DNA from: Carallia brachiata
Taxonomy: Eukaryota > Streptophyta > Magnoliopsida > Malpighiales > Rhizophoraceae
Length of the DNA stretch: 64,000 bases
Assembly: GCA_021464245.1 (NCBI GenBank)
Contig: JADCRB010000001.1
Coordinates: 3,144,829 to 3,208,828 of the forward strand
Direction: 5' to 3'
The stretch's first letter is position 1. Each line of letters opens with the position of its first letter. Position numbers and translations under genes: made by a program. A model generated the notes under the pieces. The model saw nothing but the letters and a program-made list of their open reading frames with translations. It ran no database searches and was not told the origin of the DNA. Shown here in pieces: positions 9,859 to 22,237 of the stretch.

Positions 9859-10416
9859 TCCTTAACAATAATTTTCTATACTTGCGAATATCATAATCAT
9901 TTGATTAATTGAATATATTCTACGGTCTGTTGATCTATTAGCCGCACTTTTCATGCATATGTCTATTTCTGTACAAATTTGTTTGTATGATTAAGATAAA
10001 GACCTTCTCAAGTTTGCTTTGTAAGTTGAGAGAAAAATTAGTGAAATCTGGACACTTTATTATAGCTAAAATATGTAGAGGAAGAGTGGAAGACGCATCA
10101 AATTTTTATTCATAAAACTATAATCATAATTCATATATACAATTGAAATATTGAAACGTTATTTAGAACAATTAATATCAAGTTATTTTAAATCGTAATT
10201 TAGTTTCTTTTCCTTTCACCTTTTTTTTTTAAAAATGACTTTATATTCTCTTCGTTTATTTTCTCTTATCCCTTTTTGAAACTATCTTCTAAGCAAAAAA
10301 AAATAAAAAAATTCATATATATTTAAGAATTGTACAAATTTAAAAAATATATATATGTTTACACCACATGTATAAGCACACACACATATTACATACAAAA
10401 TGGAGAAAGGATATAC

Positions 10417-10549
10417 CGCTGTGACGCTGTCCAGGTAGAAAACAGCTAGCTCCTGAGATGCATCTTTGACTTGAATTGAAGGACTGACAATGCTTCTTCT
10501 GGTAGCCCTGGCCACGGGTTTCAATTTGCTTGCGAGCATGTCTGCCCAA
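10417..10549 (-). pseudogene. Orphan exon-like fragment, unknown
   Basis: On the minus strand a 133-bp stretch of balanced composition is bounded by an acceptor-like ATGTATAG and a donor-like GCG/GTATAT. It is open in two frames (one begins after the acceptor with WADMLASK). It stands out from its AT-rich surroundings, but no further exon and no family was recognised. It may be a relic exon or a chance open segment. Confidence 0.2.
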
Positions 10550-12016
10550 CTATACATTAAATTAAACCACCCAATGAAAAGGTCGCTGTTAGAAGAATAT
10601 TAGCACTCCAATTGGGGTTATAATACTTTGATTAAGAGTTTGGTGACTCAAGTTGATAAAAATTCGGTTAACTTGATTTATTTGTCACATCAAGCTTTAT
10701 TTATATTGTAATTTTTGTTTTTGTTAATTTGTATGCTCAATCTGGTTAAGATTAAACTACTTAAAAATGTCAAACCGACCAACTCAAATATCAATCAAAT
10801 TATACCGATTTAATTGATTTTATTATCTCATTAGTTAGTTGTTGTTTTAAAATTAGTTTAACGTCAGGTTAAAATTTAATTTAAATACGAAGGAAAAATT
10901 GGCATAAACGAACAGAGCTAATTATCAAGCCAAGAGCTAGAATTGTTTGAATTTGGCAAGATACTCTGGAGGTGAAGACATGGCGGGCTCAATTAAAGAA
11001 GACAGACAAGTCTGTAAAATTAGGCCTCTATGAAAAGCTGCCTTGTAGCTCTTCCTCCAGGGCCACCACTCTATGAAAATTTGAACGCTCAACTTCCACC
11101 CTAGAAGTTTACTGCTTTGATTTTGTTCCCAACCAAACTAACTTTGTTGGTTACTCTTGCTTCCCAATAATTTGAATTAAAAATTGTCCCGAAAAGAAGT
11201 TTTTTCGCTCATAGATCATCTCCCAACGAACTTGAGCCGCATCTCTTTATAACAACAGATAACATTAAAATAATAATAATAATAATTTTTTTTATATACT
11301 AATTTTTTTAACAAACAAAATAGGTAAATAAAAATAATACTTACAGATTGACCAGTAAAAATTGCATTTAATCACGGTACGAGATAAGTCGGATTATATA
11401 CATTGAATCTGTGATAAAGTAAATTCATAAATTTAACAAGTGTCATCAAAAAATTTACAACTTTATAAAATTAATATATGCTTAATTATATCATTTAACT
11501 TCATCATGATTAAGATGATTCCTTTATTATTTCAACCACACAAAAGTGTGGTGTATATATTTTTTCTTATACGTTCTCTCTCTCCTTTTATATCTAGTTC
11601 CTTTTCCCATGTGTACATATATACCATATAGTTATCTGCTTTTCTATGCATGTATGCTGAGTATATCCTGTGCAGGAAACCCAGTACTTGTCGAGCTCAA
11701 CGACACATCTGCTTTGTTCGTATATATCTGATTTTCCCACGCTATAAGTTGCAGTTGTACCAAACACCTCCTGAACCAAATCTAAAACCCCCCCAGGTTT
11801 GTCCCCTTTGAGGTTACTGCCTTGTCTCTCAATGTCTGAGTAACACCAAAAAAATATATATATATATATTGCTTCTCATCTAATTGTCCTAATTTCCTTT
11901 CCAAAGTGCACATATGCATCATCCATGTTTTCTATATCAATTTCTTCAGGTGCATGCAAATGCTTCCCTGCTATTCTGGTTTTTTAGAGCTTGGAACATA
12001 TACATGTGCAGATCCA

Positions 12017-15000
12017 ATGATGAGAGGATCAAGTCTACGTAGATTTCTCGATGACTGGAGACTTGGCACAGTGCTCTCAATGGTTACCATGTTCGGCTCT
12101 TTGATTGCTGTATTCTTGGGTACTTGATATCTTACTTTTTCTCTCTTCTCCTTCTCTTGTCATAGTTCTAAATCCACGAATTCATTTAGCAAAAATTTTC
12201 AAGATTTACCCATATAAAAAGGAGTTTCAAGATTCAATGTGCACATGCATAATGGTCATGGAATTGAATACAGATGCTTAATCAAATGATGAACTGAGCA
12301 CATATTCAAGAAGTTCTATTTTTTGGGCTCGAATAAAAATTCTGAATAGAAAAGAAGACGTGAATGCGTTGTTGTTACATTTAATTTGGATATCAGCAAC
12401 GTTAAGGCGCCGTTCATTCATTTTGCTTTGTCCCAATGAAAAGCAAATTGCCAATTCCAAACATTCAGACCATGCAGCTGCTACCTTGGATATCCTTTTT
12501 TTTTTTTTTTTTTTTTTAAGTAATGCTATTTAGCCTGAATTAAACTTCCAATTTTTTATTAAGAAAATTTTTAATTTGACTTACTATTTTTTTATAAATA
12601 TAACTCATTTATGATTAAAAAAATGTGAGTTAAATTAAAATTTTATAAATTGCCTCTAATATATTGTTGAAAAAATTCCACTCTAAATATTATCCTTCTT
12701 TTGCTATTCTGAGATTCAAGGGAAATGTAGCACGCATCTCAACGTGGGGTTATGCATGCATGCATCAAAGGTTGCATTGTTGTCAACCGGACTAGTCGGT
12801 TCAATCAGTCGGATCGGTGACCGGTCAGAAATTCGGTCCGAGTTATAGCCTAAATTTACTTGGAACCGGACCGGTCAAAACCCGGTCAACGGACCGGTTC
12901 AACCGGTCGGACCGGTGAATCGGTCCCGAGTTGACCGGGTTGGTCATTTTAATTATTAACAAAAAATTTCATTCAATTTTGTAGAATTTAGTTTTCGAAC
13001 TCTTGACCTCCAACATGAAAGATAAGTCTCATACCACTAGACCAACTTATAACTTGTTGTTATCTTCTTTTTTTTTTTTACTTATTATTTTCTCAAATGT
13101 TTTATATAAGACACATACTATTTTATTTTTTATAAATTAACACTTATTTTTTCTTTTTTTGTTAAGATAATTATTAATTTTTTTAAAATTGTTAATTCTA
13201 TCCTATAATAAATTCTAAATCATATATTTTAAATTTATAAATGTAAGTATTATAATACATATATATGTATTATAATATTATATTTTACATATAAATTTTG
13301 ATGTATAATATATATAAATATTTTTTTATATATTTAATATTAAATACCGGTTTTACCGGTTTAATTTCCGGTTAAACTGGTTGAACCGGTTGGACCTTGA
13401 ACCACTAAATTTTTCAGTTCAATGTCCGGTCCGATTCTTATAACATTGAAAGGTTGCATTGCACAGATCTTACTGTCCAAAAAAAAAAAAAACACATTTT
13501 TCAACTTTCAGAAAGGTTTCCATTGAAGTTTTCTTTCAGTACCTATCCATGGCCTCAACTGAATGCTATACCTAGGGGGATATGGGGCGAACCCCCGCAC
13601 CTGGGTATCTGGGTTTATTAATTAATGCTTTCAGTAGCTGCATGTGTTATTGAAATGTTTGTTAATCAGGCAGTAACATACTCATTCCACCATGATCTAT
13701 GTGGTTGACTTTTAAGGGAATACTTGTAAACACGTTATTTAAGTAACGACATCTAATAATTCTTTTTTTTTGACTTAACTATTGACAAAATTTTTTCTTT
13801 TTCATTATTACAATTTTGCAGTGGCGGAGTTAATTCACGGGGATGCTTTTAATGCAGCCAACATTAAAAGACTATCCTTTTCCAAGGAGAGCAGCACTGG
13901 CCTTGCTAATAGGAAGCTACTGCAATCCACCGGTAAAAGTTCTCCCTCTCCTCATCTCTATCGCTCCGTCTACCCTTTTTCTTGTAAAACTCAACGGTCG
14001 GTTGGGCTCAATGAAGGCAAATGTAGACTAAAATATTTTGTTACTTCAAGCCTAAGCCTAAGTCCGGTTCAGCCGGAAGAATGGGCTAAGCACTAGACGT
14101 TATTTTGTTATAGTTAGGAGGAATGTCAAAAGGTCAAAAAAAAAAAAAAAAAACCCAGAATCACTGTACTTAGAATACTAAATCAAGATATTTTAATAAA
14201 AGTATTTTAATTAATTGTATTAAAAACTCGAGATTTTGTGTGTATACACGTGTGAGAAACACTATTAAAAGAGAGAGCAGATAGACTTTGAGAATCAACT
14301 TAAGTGGTTATCAAATTTATTTATCAAAAGTGTTGTTGAGAGTTTAATTTTTATCATTCCTGTTTTTTTTTTTTTTTGTGTTCTTTGTATGAATTTGACC
14401 CTCTTCAAAACTAAAAAAAATAAAGAGAGAGCAAACCAAAATGAATGGGCCTATAGTATGCTACGGCCTAAATGGAGAGTGACCACAACTTAATTTTGTC
14501 CAAGCATTAAAATGGGCAGGTCAAGCTAGGGGATGGGATCTGAAGCCCATAATATGGTCTTGGGGAGTGGGCCATCCCTTTCTCTTTCGGTCCATCGTTA
14601 TACTCTTAATGGCCCACCTGTCCATCGAGTAAAACTATTTTCCATTTTTCTTTTTATTGTCTTCCATTTTTTTTTGTTTCCGTTTTTGGTAAATGAATAA
14701 TAAATGAATTTGGAATCTGTTACAAATGATTAACCTTCAATTGCTAGCTCAAAACTTTAGACGGTCAGTAATATAAGAAGGTTGGCTGAGTTAAATATGA
14801 CTGTTGAGAGATGCAGGAGACCAAATCTACCCTAAATCACAAAAAATCTGAATCTGTTAGAAATTGTTAACCTACAATTACTAAAGTTCAAAACTTTTAA
14901 CGGTTTAATCAAAAAAAAAAAAAAACTTTAATGGTCAATAATTTAAGACGGTTGGCTGATCTAAATATGACCGTTAGGAGTTACAGGAGACTAAATTTAT

Positions 15001-15073
15001 CCCAAAACAACAAAAATCTTTGTCAGATGGTTTGAATGCCAAATCTTCTCAATGGCCAGATCCTTTCTCCAAA

Positions 15074-15112
<39 letters not shown>

Positions 15113-16956
15113 AATAATAGATTTTTTTTCCCAATAAATGAAAAGAAAAGGAAACGGCATAGGGGCTCTAACGAGTGCCCAAGTATAATGCTAGCCTGCC
15201 ACCAAAAGTTGTCAGCAATCAAATTGGGGTTGGGGATGGGGAGAGGAAATAGAGAGGATTAAATATAGATGATCTTATTTCTAAGGTAATGTTGTTAAAA
15301 TCGATTCGGATCGATCGGTTTGATCGGTTCAATCGATGACCGGCCAAAGGTCTGGGCCGGTTTATAATTACAGTTACCCCTTAACTCGAACCGGTCAAAA
15401 TCGGTTTGAACCGGTCAAAAATCAGTCAAAATTGGTGAAAACCGGTCAAAAATTGGACTCAGTTCAACCGGTTCAAACCGGTATAAAGTTTTATAAATTA
15501 TAATTTGATCTCAATGTTTATTTAAATTATAATTTGAGTTTTAAATTTAATAAAAATTTTTAATTTAGTCCTAAATTTATCAAAACTTTCAATTTAGTCC
15601 TAAATTTATCAAAATTTTCAATTTAATCCTTAAAAATTAAAAAAGTAATATTTAATAATCATGTATAAGTATTATTTTTTTAAATTATTTTTATAAATAT
15701 ATATATTAATAAATATCGGTTCAAATACCGGTTCGACCAGTTGAACCGGTTGAACTTTGACCCACTAATATTTTCAGTTCGATGACCGGTCCGATTCTGA
15801 CAATCTTGTTCTAAGGAAAGCAAATTTTTTTCTTTTGGCGTTCAATGGAACTGCAGCATAAAAAGGGTGAGGTTGAACTTTCGACAGTTGGCAGTTAGTG
15901 CTATTCAATTGGACAAAGTCCAATCCTCATGAATTCTACTTATTCTAGTTTGGCAAAAAAAATTTTCCTCTTGGTACTCCTTTGTTTTTTCTTTAATTAT
16001 TTTTTGTTAAAATTTAAATTCAAATCTTGACAAGTCCAATAACATCAAGGGCCACTACTGTTATGCTATTCTCATTTTAATCCATTAGTATGCCAAGACT
16101 TCTGCACTCTGCATTTAATTTGTCCGAATGACATGAAACACGTATGTTTCATCCTATTGCGAGAGTTTGAATCCCTTCCTCACTCTCACCCACTCCTAGC
16201 CCTCATACCTTCTATTTCATACCAAAAAAAAAAAAAGATATTTTGTTTATAGTTGAGGGCTACCTGGTCACTAGTATTTAAATTGTTTTCAAAACTAAAA
16301 TTTTTCGGTTTAGTTTCAGACAACAAGAAAAAAAAAAACCAAAGAAAAGAAAGAGGCGTGAATAATTGCACATTTCAATAGATTGAAAAAACCGGGGCCC
16401 TTAAATTACTGGTGGCAACCAACGTTTGTGTTGTGTTGAGGCCAATTGTGGTCGACTGCTAAAGCAACCATAATTATGGCCAGTTGCATCAAATGCAGAA
16501 TGACCTGTTCAAGCAAAGAAGAATGCATATGCATTCTGTTCGACTGTGGCCTTTTTACAATTGTGACAATGTTTTAAGTTTTGACACTGATAATCCATAA
16601 CTTTACGATCTTCCAAAACAGACTATGGTGATGGAAATCGCTTAGGAGCATTCTGCTCGAAAGACGATGTATTCATATCTCAGGGCTCGACAACCCCACT
16701 TCCTAGCGGAATTCCATCCTACACAGTGCAAATTATGAATGTTTGTGTCTCAGGTTGCAGTGTTTCCAATATTCACATCAGCTGTGGGCGGTTCAGCTCA
16801 GCACGGTTGGTCAACCCCAGAGTGTTTAGGCGAGTCTACTACGACGACTGCCTTGTCAATGACGGTGAGGCTCTTGGTCCCGGTGAAACTCTCTCCTTCC
16901 AGTATGCTAACAGTTTCCCCTACTCCCTCTCAGTTTCTTCTGTAACTTGTTGCTGA
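12017..16956 (+). CDS. TPD1: TPD1-like secreted cysteine-rich protein
   Basis: Three exons, 12017-12119, 13822-13932 and 16622-16956, joined at two phase-1 introns (12120-13821 and 13933-16621) with GT-AG ends, give 182 residues. A hydrophobic stretch at 16-36 (GTVLSMVTMFGSLIAVFL core) is a signal peptide or anchor. A variable basic region follows (ANRKLLQ), then the conserved domain from about 83: TPLPSGIPSYTVQIMN, VCVSGC, an SCGRFSSA block, YYDDCLVNDG and FQYANSFPYSLSVSSVTC. Cysteines at 83, 113, 117, 126, 148 and 181 match the six of the TPD1 family; C182 is extra. In Arabidopsis TPD1 is the ligand of the EMS1/EXS receptor kinase and fixes tapetum fate in anthers; TPD1-like paralogs exist, so orthology needs a tree. 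The exon frames close exactly, which supports the model. Both introns hold MITEs of one family. Confidence 0.92.
12775..13448. mobile_element. hAT-type MITE, ACCGGT family, in TPD1-like intron 1
   Basis: 674 bp flanked by exact 8-bp duplications AAAGGTTG (12767-12774 and 13449-13456). Ends are CATTGTTGTCAACCGG and, inverted, CAATGTTATAAGAATCGG. Both end regions carry clustered ACCGGT/AACCGG motifs on both strands; the middle is AT-rich and non-coding. An 8-bp duplication with clustered subterminal motifs fits the hAT superfamily. Confidence 0.85.
14708..15019. repeat. Imperfect tandem duplication in TPD1-like intron 2
   Basis: About 14708-14850 and about 14851-15019 share a run of blocks: GAATCTGTTA, AATTGCTA/AATTACTA, CAAAACTTT, GGTTGGCTGA, TAAATATGAC and CAGGAGAC. 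The second copy is longer because of an A-run. Non-coding. Looks like a local duplication of unknown origin. Confidence 0.6.
15079..15119. repeat. AAT microsatellite
   Basis: About 13 AAT units with one interruption, in the second intron of the TPD1-like gene. Confidence 0.9.
15287..15808. mobile_element. hAT-type MITE, ACCGGT family, in TPD1-like intron 2
   Basis: 522 bp flanked by exact 8-bp duplications TTCTAAGG (15279-15286 and 15809-15816). Ends TAATGTTGTTAAAATCG and, inverted, CAAGATTGTCAGAATCGG resemble those of the copy at 12775. ACCGGTC/AACCGGTT clusters occupy both ends. Inside, TTTAGTCCTAAATTTATCAA is repeated in tandem (about 15565-15612). Confidence 0.85.
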
Positions 16957-19900
16957 ATCAGTGTAGCTGCTTCCAGTCCTAACCCAACTTGGCATCAAAC
17001 TTGTTGCTTCTTGTTTTTTTTTTTTGATCGATGTTGCTTGTTGTTAACTACATAAGACAAATAGTGACTATTGCAGGAAGTAACATTAGCAAATGGTGGT
17101 GGTGGTGCCGCAATATTTCATATGGATTGTGATTTTGTACTATATGTGTATGTATGTATGGTAAGTTGGTAACCTTCAGGCCTTTATCTACTACTAGTAG
17201 GAAATTCCACAATCTGTGCTTTGCTCTTTTTAGTATAATCATATCCTTGATTTGCATCAATCTTTCTTAATATAATTAGGTCAATATATCATGAATTTAT
17301 ATTGATTTTCTTTCCTTATTTTGTACACAGGTTACTGTATAAATTGATTTAACATGCTCATATCAGAAACCTATTCTATTCTCATTCTCTTATTCTCACT
17401 CTAGCTTTCATCATTAAATTTCCCCTTTTCTTAACAATTTACCGTGCCCAGCCCACTCCAAGAACATTTATTTTTGAGTGGCGCTTTTAGCTAGGAATTT
17501 GCTTAAGAAACACGATCATTTACATCAAACGTTACACCATTCCATTCCCTAAAAGAAAAATAAATGGCCCATATTATTACAAAGTCCGTAGACTCCTGAA
17601 TTTTATCTTTTTTTTTACACTATAAGGTTCACTGAATCCTTTTGCCTTATAAGCATAAGGCCCAATTTTGAGTATGTTTTCGTTTAATGAAATGCCGAAA
17701 CCTTTCACCTTTATATCACATGGCTGCTCGCTAATCTTATTCAAATTTTTTACCTTTTAATAAAATGAGTACGCAGGAGTGATATCTTACATTTTCATTG
17801 GAGAGAATTGTACGAGTTCACTATTACTAAGTAAGTTAAGCTTTCTATACCAAATTTACGGGAAAACAGAGTTTAAAATTTAATAAGTGTCACTAAATCA
17901 TTCATAACTCAACATAACTCGCGTACGTTTAACTTCACTACTTAACCTTAACGAAATTCGAAACTATTATTTCTCACACAAATCCAAGTCCGTTAATCAA
18001 TTGATCTGAGTCCAACCAAGGTTTCGTTGTGTACGTGTACTTATATTTTTTAAATGGTTAAAAAAATCAATGCTTATGTACCATATTTTTGTTACGTTGT
18101 TTTATCCTTTTATTTCCTACTAGTAATGTACAAAACCCGTAAAGATCTTTCGTGTAAGTTGAATGTTTAGGGTAATATCCGTGAAAAATGAAATCTAGAT
18201 TCTAGCATTACAACTTTATTAGTCGCAAAAAGATTTGTGTGAATTAATATTATTTTCGATGAGGATACTCTTTTTTTAATAATAATATATTATGACTTGA
18301 GATTAAGAAAAGAAAAAATGCACACGATTGCTCGGTCCGTTTTTTTTTTTTTTGAAGGAAAAAAACACATAAGATGTAGGATATACACTTTAATTTTAAG
18401 ATAAAACACATCAAACTTTAAGTTTTAATTTTTTTTAAAAATAAAATAAAATAAAAAATTTGGTCACATGAACTGATAATGTACCCAAACCCTAAAGAAA
18501 AATGACGCACCTAGGAAAATTATGATGTAGCGAACATCTAACAGGCCGGGCTTTGTTATGGACTCGTGCTCAAATTAAATATCCAGCAGGCCCTCTAACA
18601 CCCTAGGAGTCCAATAAGGGCCCAGCCCATTGCTCGAATCTTCAATATGCATTTTAGCATTAAAATATTATTTTCTTTAAAATATTAGTGGATACATAGA
18701 CTTCTGGGATCGGCCGACGTCTGCGATATCTTAAACTTTTGCTGTCTATATTTGACCACATATCAAGCGTACGCTGCCAGTCAGGATATGGCACGTCGGG
18801 ACCTGGTCGAAATTATTTATTTTTATTTTTATTTTTTCTTAAATTTTATTAAATAAATTAATTTTAAATAATAAAAAATAATTATATAATTTATTTAAAA
18901 ATATTTAATAATTTATTATTTTTAAAAATTAATCATCTAATAACACTTTATTATTATTTAATATTTATTTTTTTCGTTTGTTCCAATTTCTACTGTAGAT
19001 CTTATTTGACACGCTCTTAAGATAAAAAAATCTAATAGCGTGTACCCCATAAAATGAAAAAATTTAACAATTGTGACCTAACTTTGTTGCTGCGGCCTGG
19101 GTGTCGAATATCAAGTTCAACGGATTTATACTGTGTTTAGATTATTAAAAAGTTATAAAAAAAAAAATTTCATAGTGCAATTAATAGTAAATTTGGGAAT
19201 CTTGCGACCAATCCAAACTCATTTTCCAAGTTCCAACAAATACTAAAACAAATGCGGCATGCAGAGTAGATGCCATATATAATACAACAGAACAAAAAAT
19301 TATTCTCTCGAGAACTTAGACTTCTATATTTAAATTGTTAGGTTTTACTCTTGGGAAAAAAAAAGTGTGAAGTTTCTAAAATTACCAAGAGATACTCTTT
19401 ACGCAGCTTTTGGTCTAATAAGCATAAAAAAATTATTATTGTCAAAGTGTACGAATAAAAAGATTATTCGTGTCAGAAGATCATGGGTTCTAATCTTCAT
19501 TAAACCATTGAAAGAAATTAAATATATGCGTGCGCACACAGTTTTAAGTAAACTTGATAATTTTTATTAGGCACTACGAAATTTACGCATTTGCGAGTTT
19601 GTTGTACAAGTTAATTTATTGTGTAATGTGACTAATATAATTTTTTTTATAAATTGGTAGAGTGTCACCTAATTTTCTTATTTTATTTGACAAAAAAAAA
19701 CTTTCCCAAAATGAGCAAAAAAACAAAAAAGAACAAGGATAATTAAAGAACATCTTTGGAATAATAGGGCTGAATAGAATTTAAGGGCGTCGTTAGTTTT
19801 TTGTTTTGTTTTCTTTTTGGTCATTTGAAGGGAGGCGTTTTACAGACGGATAGGCGTCCTACATGGACTTTTTAGTAGTGGCCTTTTGATGACCCAGTAA

Positions 19901-20330
19901 GAAATTGGTCAGAAATATATATGCGTATATATTATATAATAATTGAATTCTATTAAGAAGACATGTAAAATAATTATAAAATAATTATAAAGATGAAATC
20001 AATTTTTAGAAAATAATTAAAAATTTTATTTTTTTAAATTAAATTTTAAACATAGTTAATATTATTTTAAATATAATTAAAATTACTCTAAGCCTTCATT
20101 TTTTTTGTCAAAAAAAATTTTCTGATAAAAAATTTCTATTATTCTATAACTATTTTATAATTATTTTCCTAATTTCCTGGTAGTTTTCCCCATAATAGTT
20201 ATCTGTGATTTGCGCTTGGAAGAAATTGTGGGCAGAGACATTTCCCCAACTTATATTAAAAGTATGCGGACTACTAACACAAGGAATAAAAAAAAATAAA
20301 AATAGCGCAGTCGGTTCTGACCGTTCATAA
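16957..20330. other. Intergenic, AT-rich, no gene recognised
   Basis: The first 250-350 bp is probably 3' UTR of the TPD1-like gene. Beyond it are A/T runs and short unrelated open frames. 18530-18800 is richer in G and C but shows no exon. 19380-19600 contains a tRNA-gene-like GGGTTCTAATC string, too weak to call a SINE. Confidence 0.5.
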
Positions 20331-20332
20331 AT

Positions 20333-20343
20333 TATTATATAAA
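20333..20343 (+). promoter_or_regulatory. TATA box of the P450 gene
   Basis: ATTATATAAAC lies about 140 bp before the ATG at 20480. A start site near 20370 would give a leader of about 105 nt. This placement argues against the in-frame upstream extension that begins at 20375, which would fall in the leader. Confidence 0.6.
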
Positions 20344-20479
20344 CAAAGGATTTATGAGCCCATAACTTTGACCGTTGATTAAAAACGAATTTTCTGGAAA
20401 TTACATTGAGAGTATGACTATAAAACAACTTCCCAAGTACTGCAGAACCAAGATTGGAGAAACCACACTGTGCAAAGAG

Positions 20480-22237
20480 ATGGATGCACTCACTCTCTCT
20501 CCAAAGCTGAGTGCTTCAGCTTTCACTCCCTCGAGGAGTTCCAATGGATCATCGCCAAATTTCCTTGTCTCCATTCCCTTTCAGTATTCCAATCCTGCCA
20601 GGCAATCTGTCAAGGTCTACTGCAGCAAAGCTGCAGCTGAGAGCATAACCAAAAAGCTGCCTCCAGGGCCAATGAAGTTGCCTATTATAGGAAACTTGCA
20701 CAACTTGGTTGGCTCTCCACTGCCCCACCATGCTCTCAAAGACCTTGCCAAGGAGCATGGCCCTCTCATGCACCTCCAACTCGGGGAGATTGCTGCAGTG
20801 GTCGTCTCATCACCTGAGATGGCTGAAGAAGTTTTGAAGAACCAGGACCTGAATTTTGCTCAGAGGCCTCAGTTTCTCGCCTCCAAGATCACCACCTATG
20901 AAGGCCAAGACATTGTCATGGCTCCATATGGGGATTACTGGAAGCAAATGAGGAAAATTTCCACCACAGAACTCTTGACTCCCAAAAGGGTCCAATCCTT
21001 TTCTTCAATTCGCACCGATGAGGTCTTCAATCTCCTGGAATATATCCGGTCGACCGCGGGAACGCCAATCAATTTCAGCGAAAAGGTTTTCATGCTGACA
21101 AACAGGGTAACCTGCGGAGCAGCATTTGGCAGCAAGTGCTCGGAAGAGGATCAAGCCACAGTCTTAGAAGCCATGGAAGGTATAATGGAGTCAGCAGGAG
21201 GTTTTCATTTTGTTGATCTATTCCCTTCCCTAGAATTCCTTCAAGGAATCAGCGGCATAAAAGCTAAATTAGAAGGACTCCGAGACAGATTAGACAAGGT
21301 GTTCGACAAGATTATACGTGAGCACAAGGAGAAATTGTTAAACCAAGGTGGTGAATCAGGACATGATGATCTTCTTGACGTTATTTTAAAGCTTCAAGGG
21401 AGCGGCAGCCTTCAGTGTCCTATTACCAGCAAAGCCCTCAAAGCTGTCATCATGGTTAGTCCCTTCAACTATGAATTCCATATTCTTCTACAAGACCTTA
21501 GATATATCTTTAGCTTTTTGTTATCAAATTCATTCTCAATTAAAGATTAACCAATTGGATCCTTGAACCTTGTGCAGGATGTGTTCATTGCTGGATCTGA
21601 CACTTCATCGGTGACGACAGAATGGACTATGGCAGAAATGATGAAAAATCCAAGAGTCTTCAAGAAGGCACAAGCTGAAGTACGACAGGCCTTTAAAGGA
21701 AAGAAAACGATCACTGAAGCTGACGTTCAGGAATTGACCTACTTAAAGCATGTGGTGAAAGAAGCTTTGAGGCTACATCCTCCAGCACCTTTGTTGGTTC
21801 CTAGAGACACAAGAGAAGATTGCGAAATTGGTGGGTATTATGTACCTGCCAAAACCAAACTTATAATCAATGCATGGGCGATCGGGAGAAATCCTAAGTA
21901 CTGGTCTGATCCTGAGAGCTTCAAACCGGAGAGGTTTGAAAACAGTTCAGTCGATTTCAAGGGGCTGCACTTCCAATTTATTCCTTTTGGAGCAGGAAGG
22001 AGGATGTGTCCAGGTATAACTTTTGGTCTGGCCAATATTGAGTACCCTCTGGCTCAATTACTCTACCATTTCGATTGGAAGCTCCCGGATGGAGTCACGC
22101 CCGAGAATTTTGACATGTCTGAAAATTTTGGCGCAACTGCTGGAAGAAAAAATGACTTGTATTTGATTGCCACTCCTTACAAGCCTTCACATGGAGACTC
22201 AACTGACGTTATGGAGGCAATGAAAGTTCTGAATTAG
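20480..22237 (+). CDS. Cytochrome P450, CYP71 clan, with plastid-like N-terminus
   Basis: Two exons, 20480-21454 and 21578-22237, with one phase-0 intron (123 bp) directly before [11 protein letters not shown], the usual CYP71-family intron site; 544 residues. P450 landmarks: proline hinge LPPGP at 60-64, I-helix AGSDTSS (330-336), K-helix EALR (387-390), PERF (442-445), and haem loop [10 protein letters not shown] (462-471) with C469 as ligand. Overall it is closest to CYP71D-like terpenoid and phenylpropanoid oxidases; the substrate cannot be told. Odd point: CYP71 enzymes normally begin with a hydrophobic ER anchor. Here residues 1-58 are Ser-rich (12 Ser by residue 49), nearly free of acids and have no membrane segment, ending KVYCSKAAA, like a chloroplast transit peptide. 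I chose ATG 20480 (MDALTLSPK) because of the TATA spacing. Confidence 0.93.

Larger units (their letters stand above)
9115..12016. other. Intergenic spacer upstream of the TPD1-like gene
   Basis: AT-rich, holding one inverted-repeat element (9678) and one orphan exon-like stretch (10417). The last 500 bp before 12017 must carry the TPD1-like promoter and leader; no clear TATA box stood out. Confidence 0.5.

Noticed and set aside
20375..20479. N-terminal extension of the P450 by 35 residues
   Set aside because: It begins only about 35 bp after the TATA box, is not P450-like, and the ATG at 20480 gives a coherent transit-like start.
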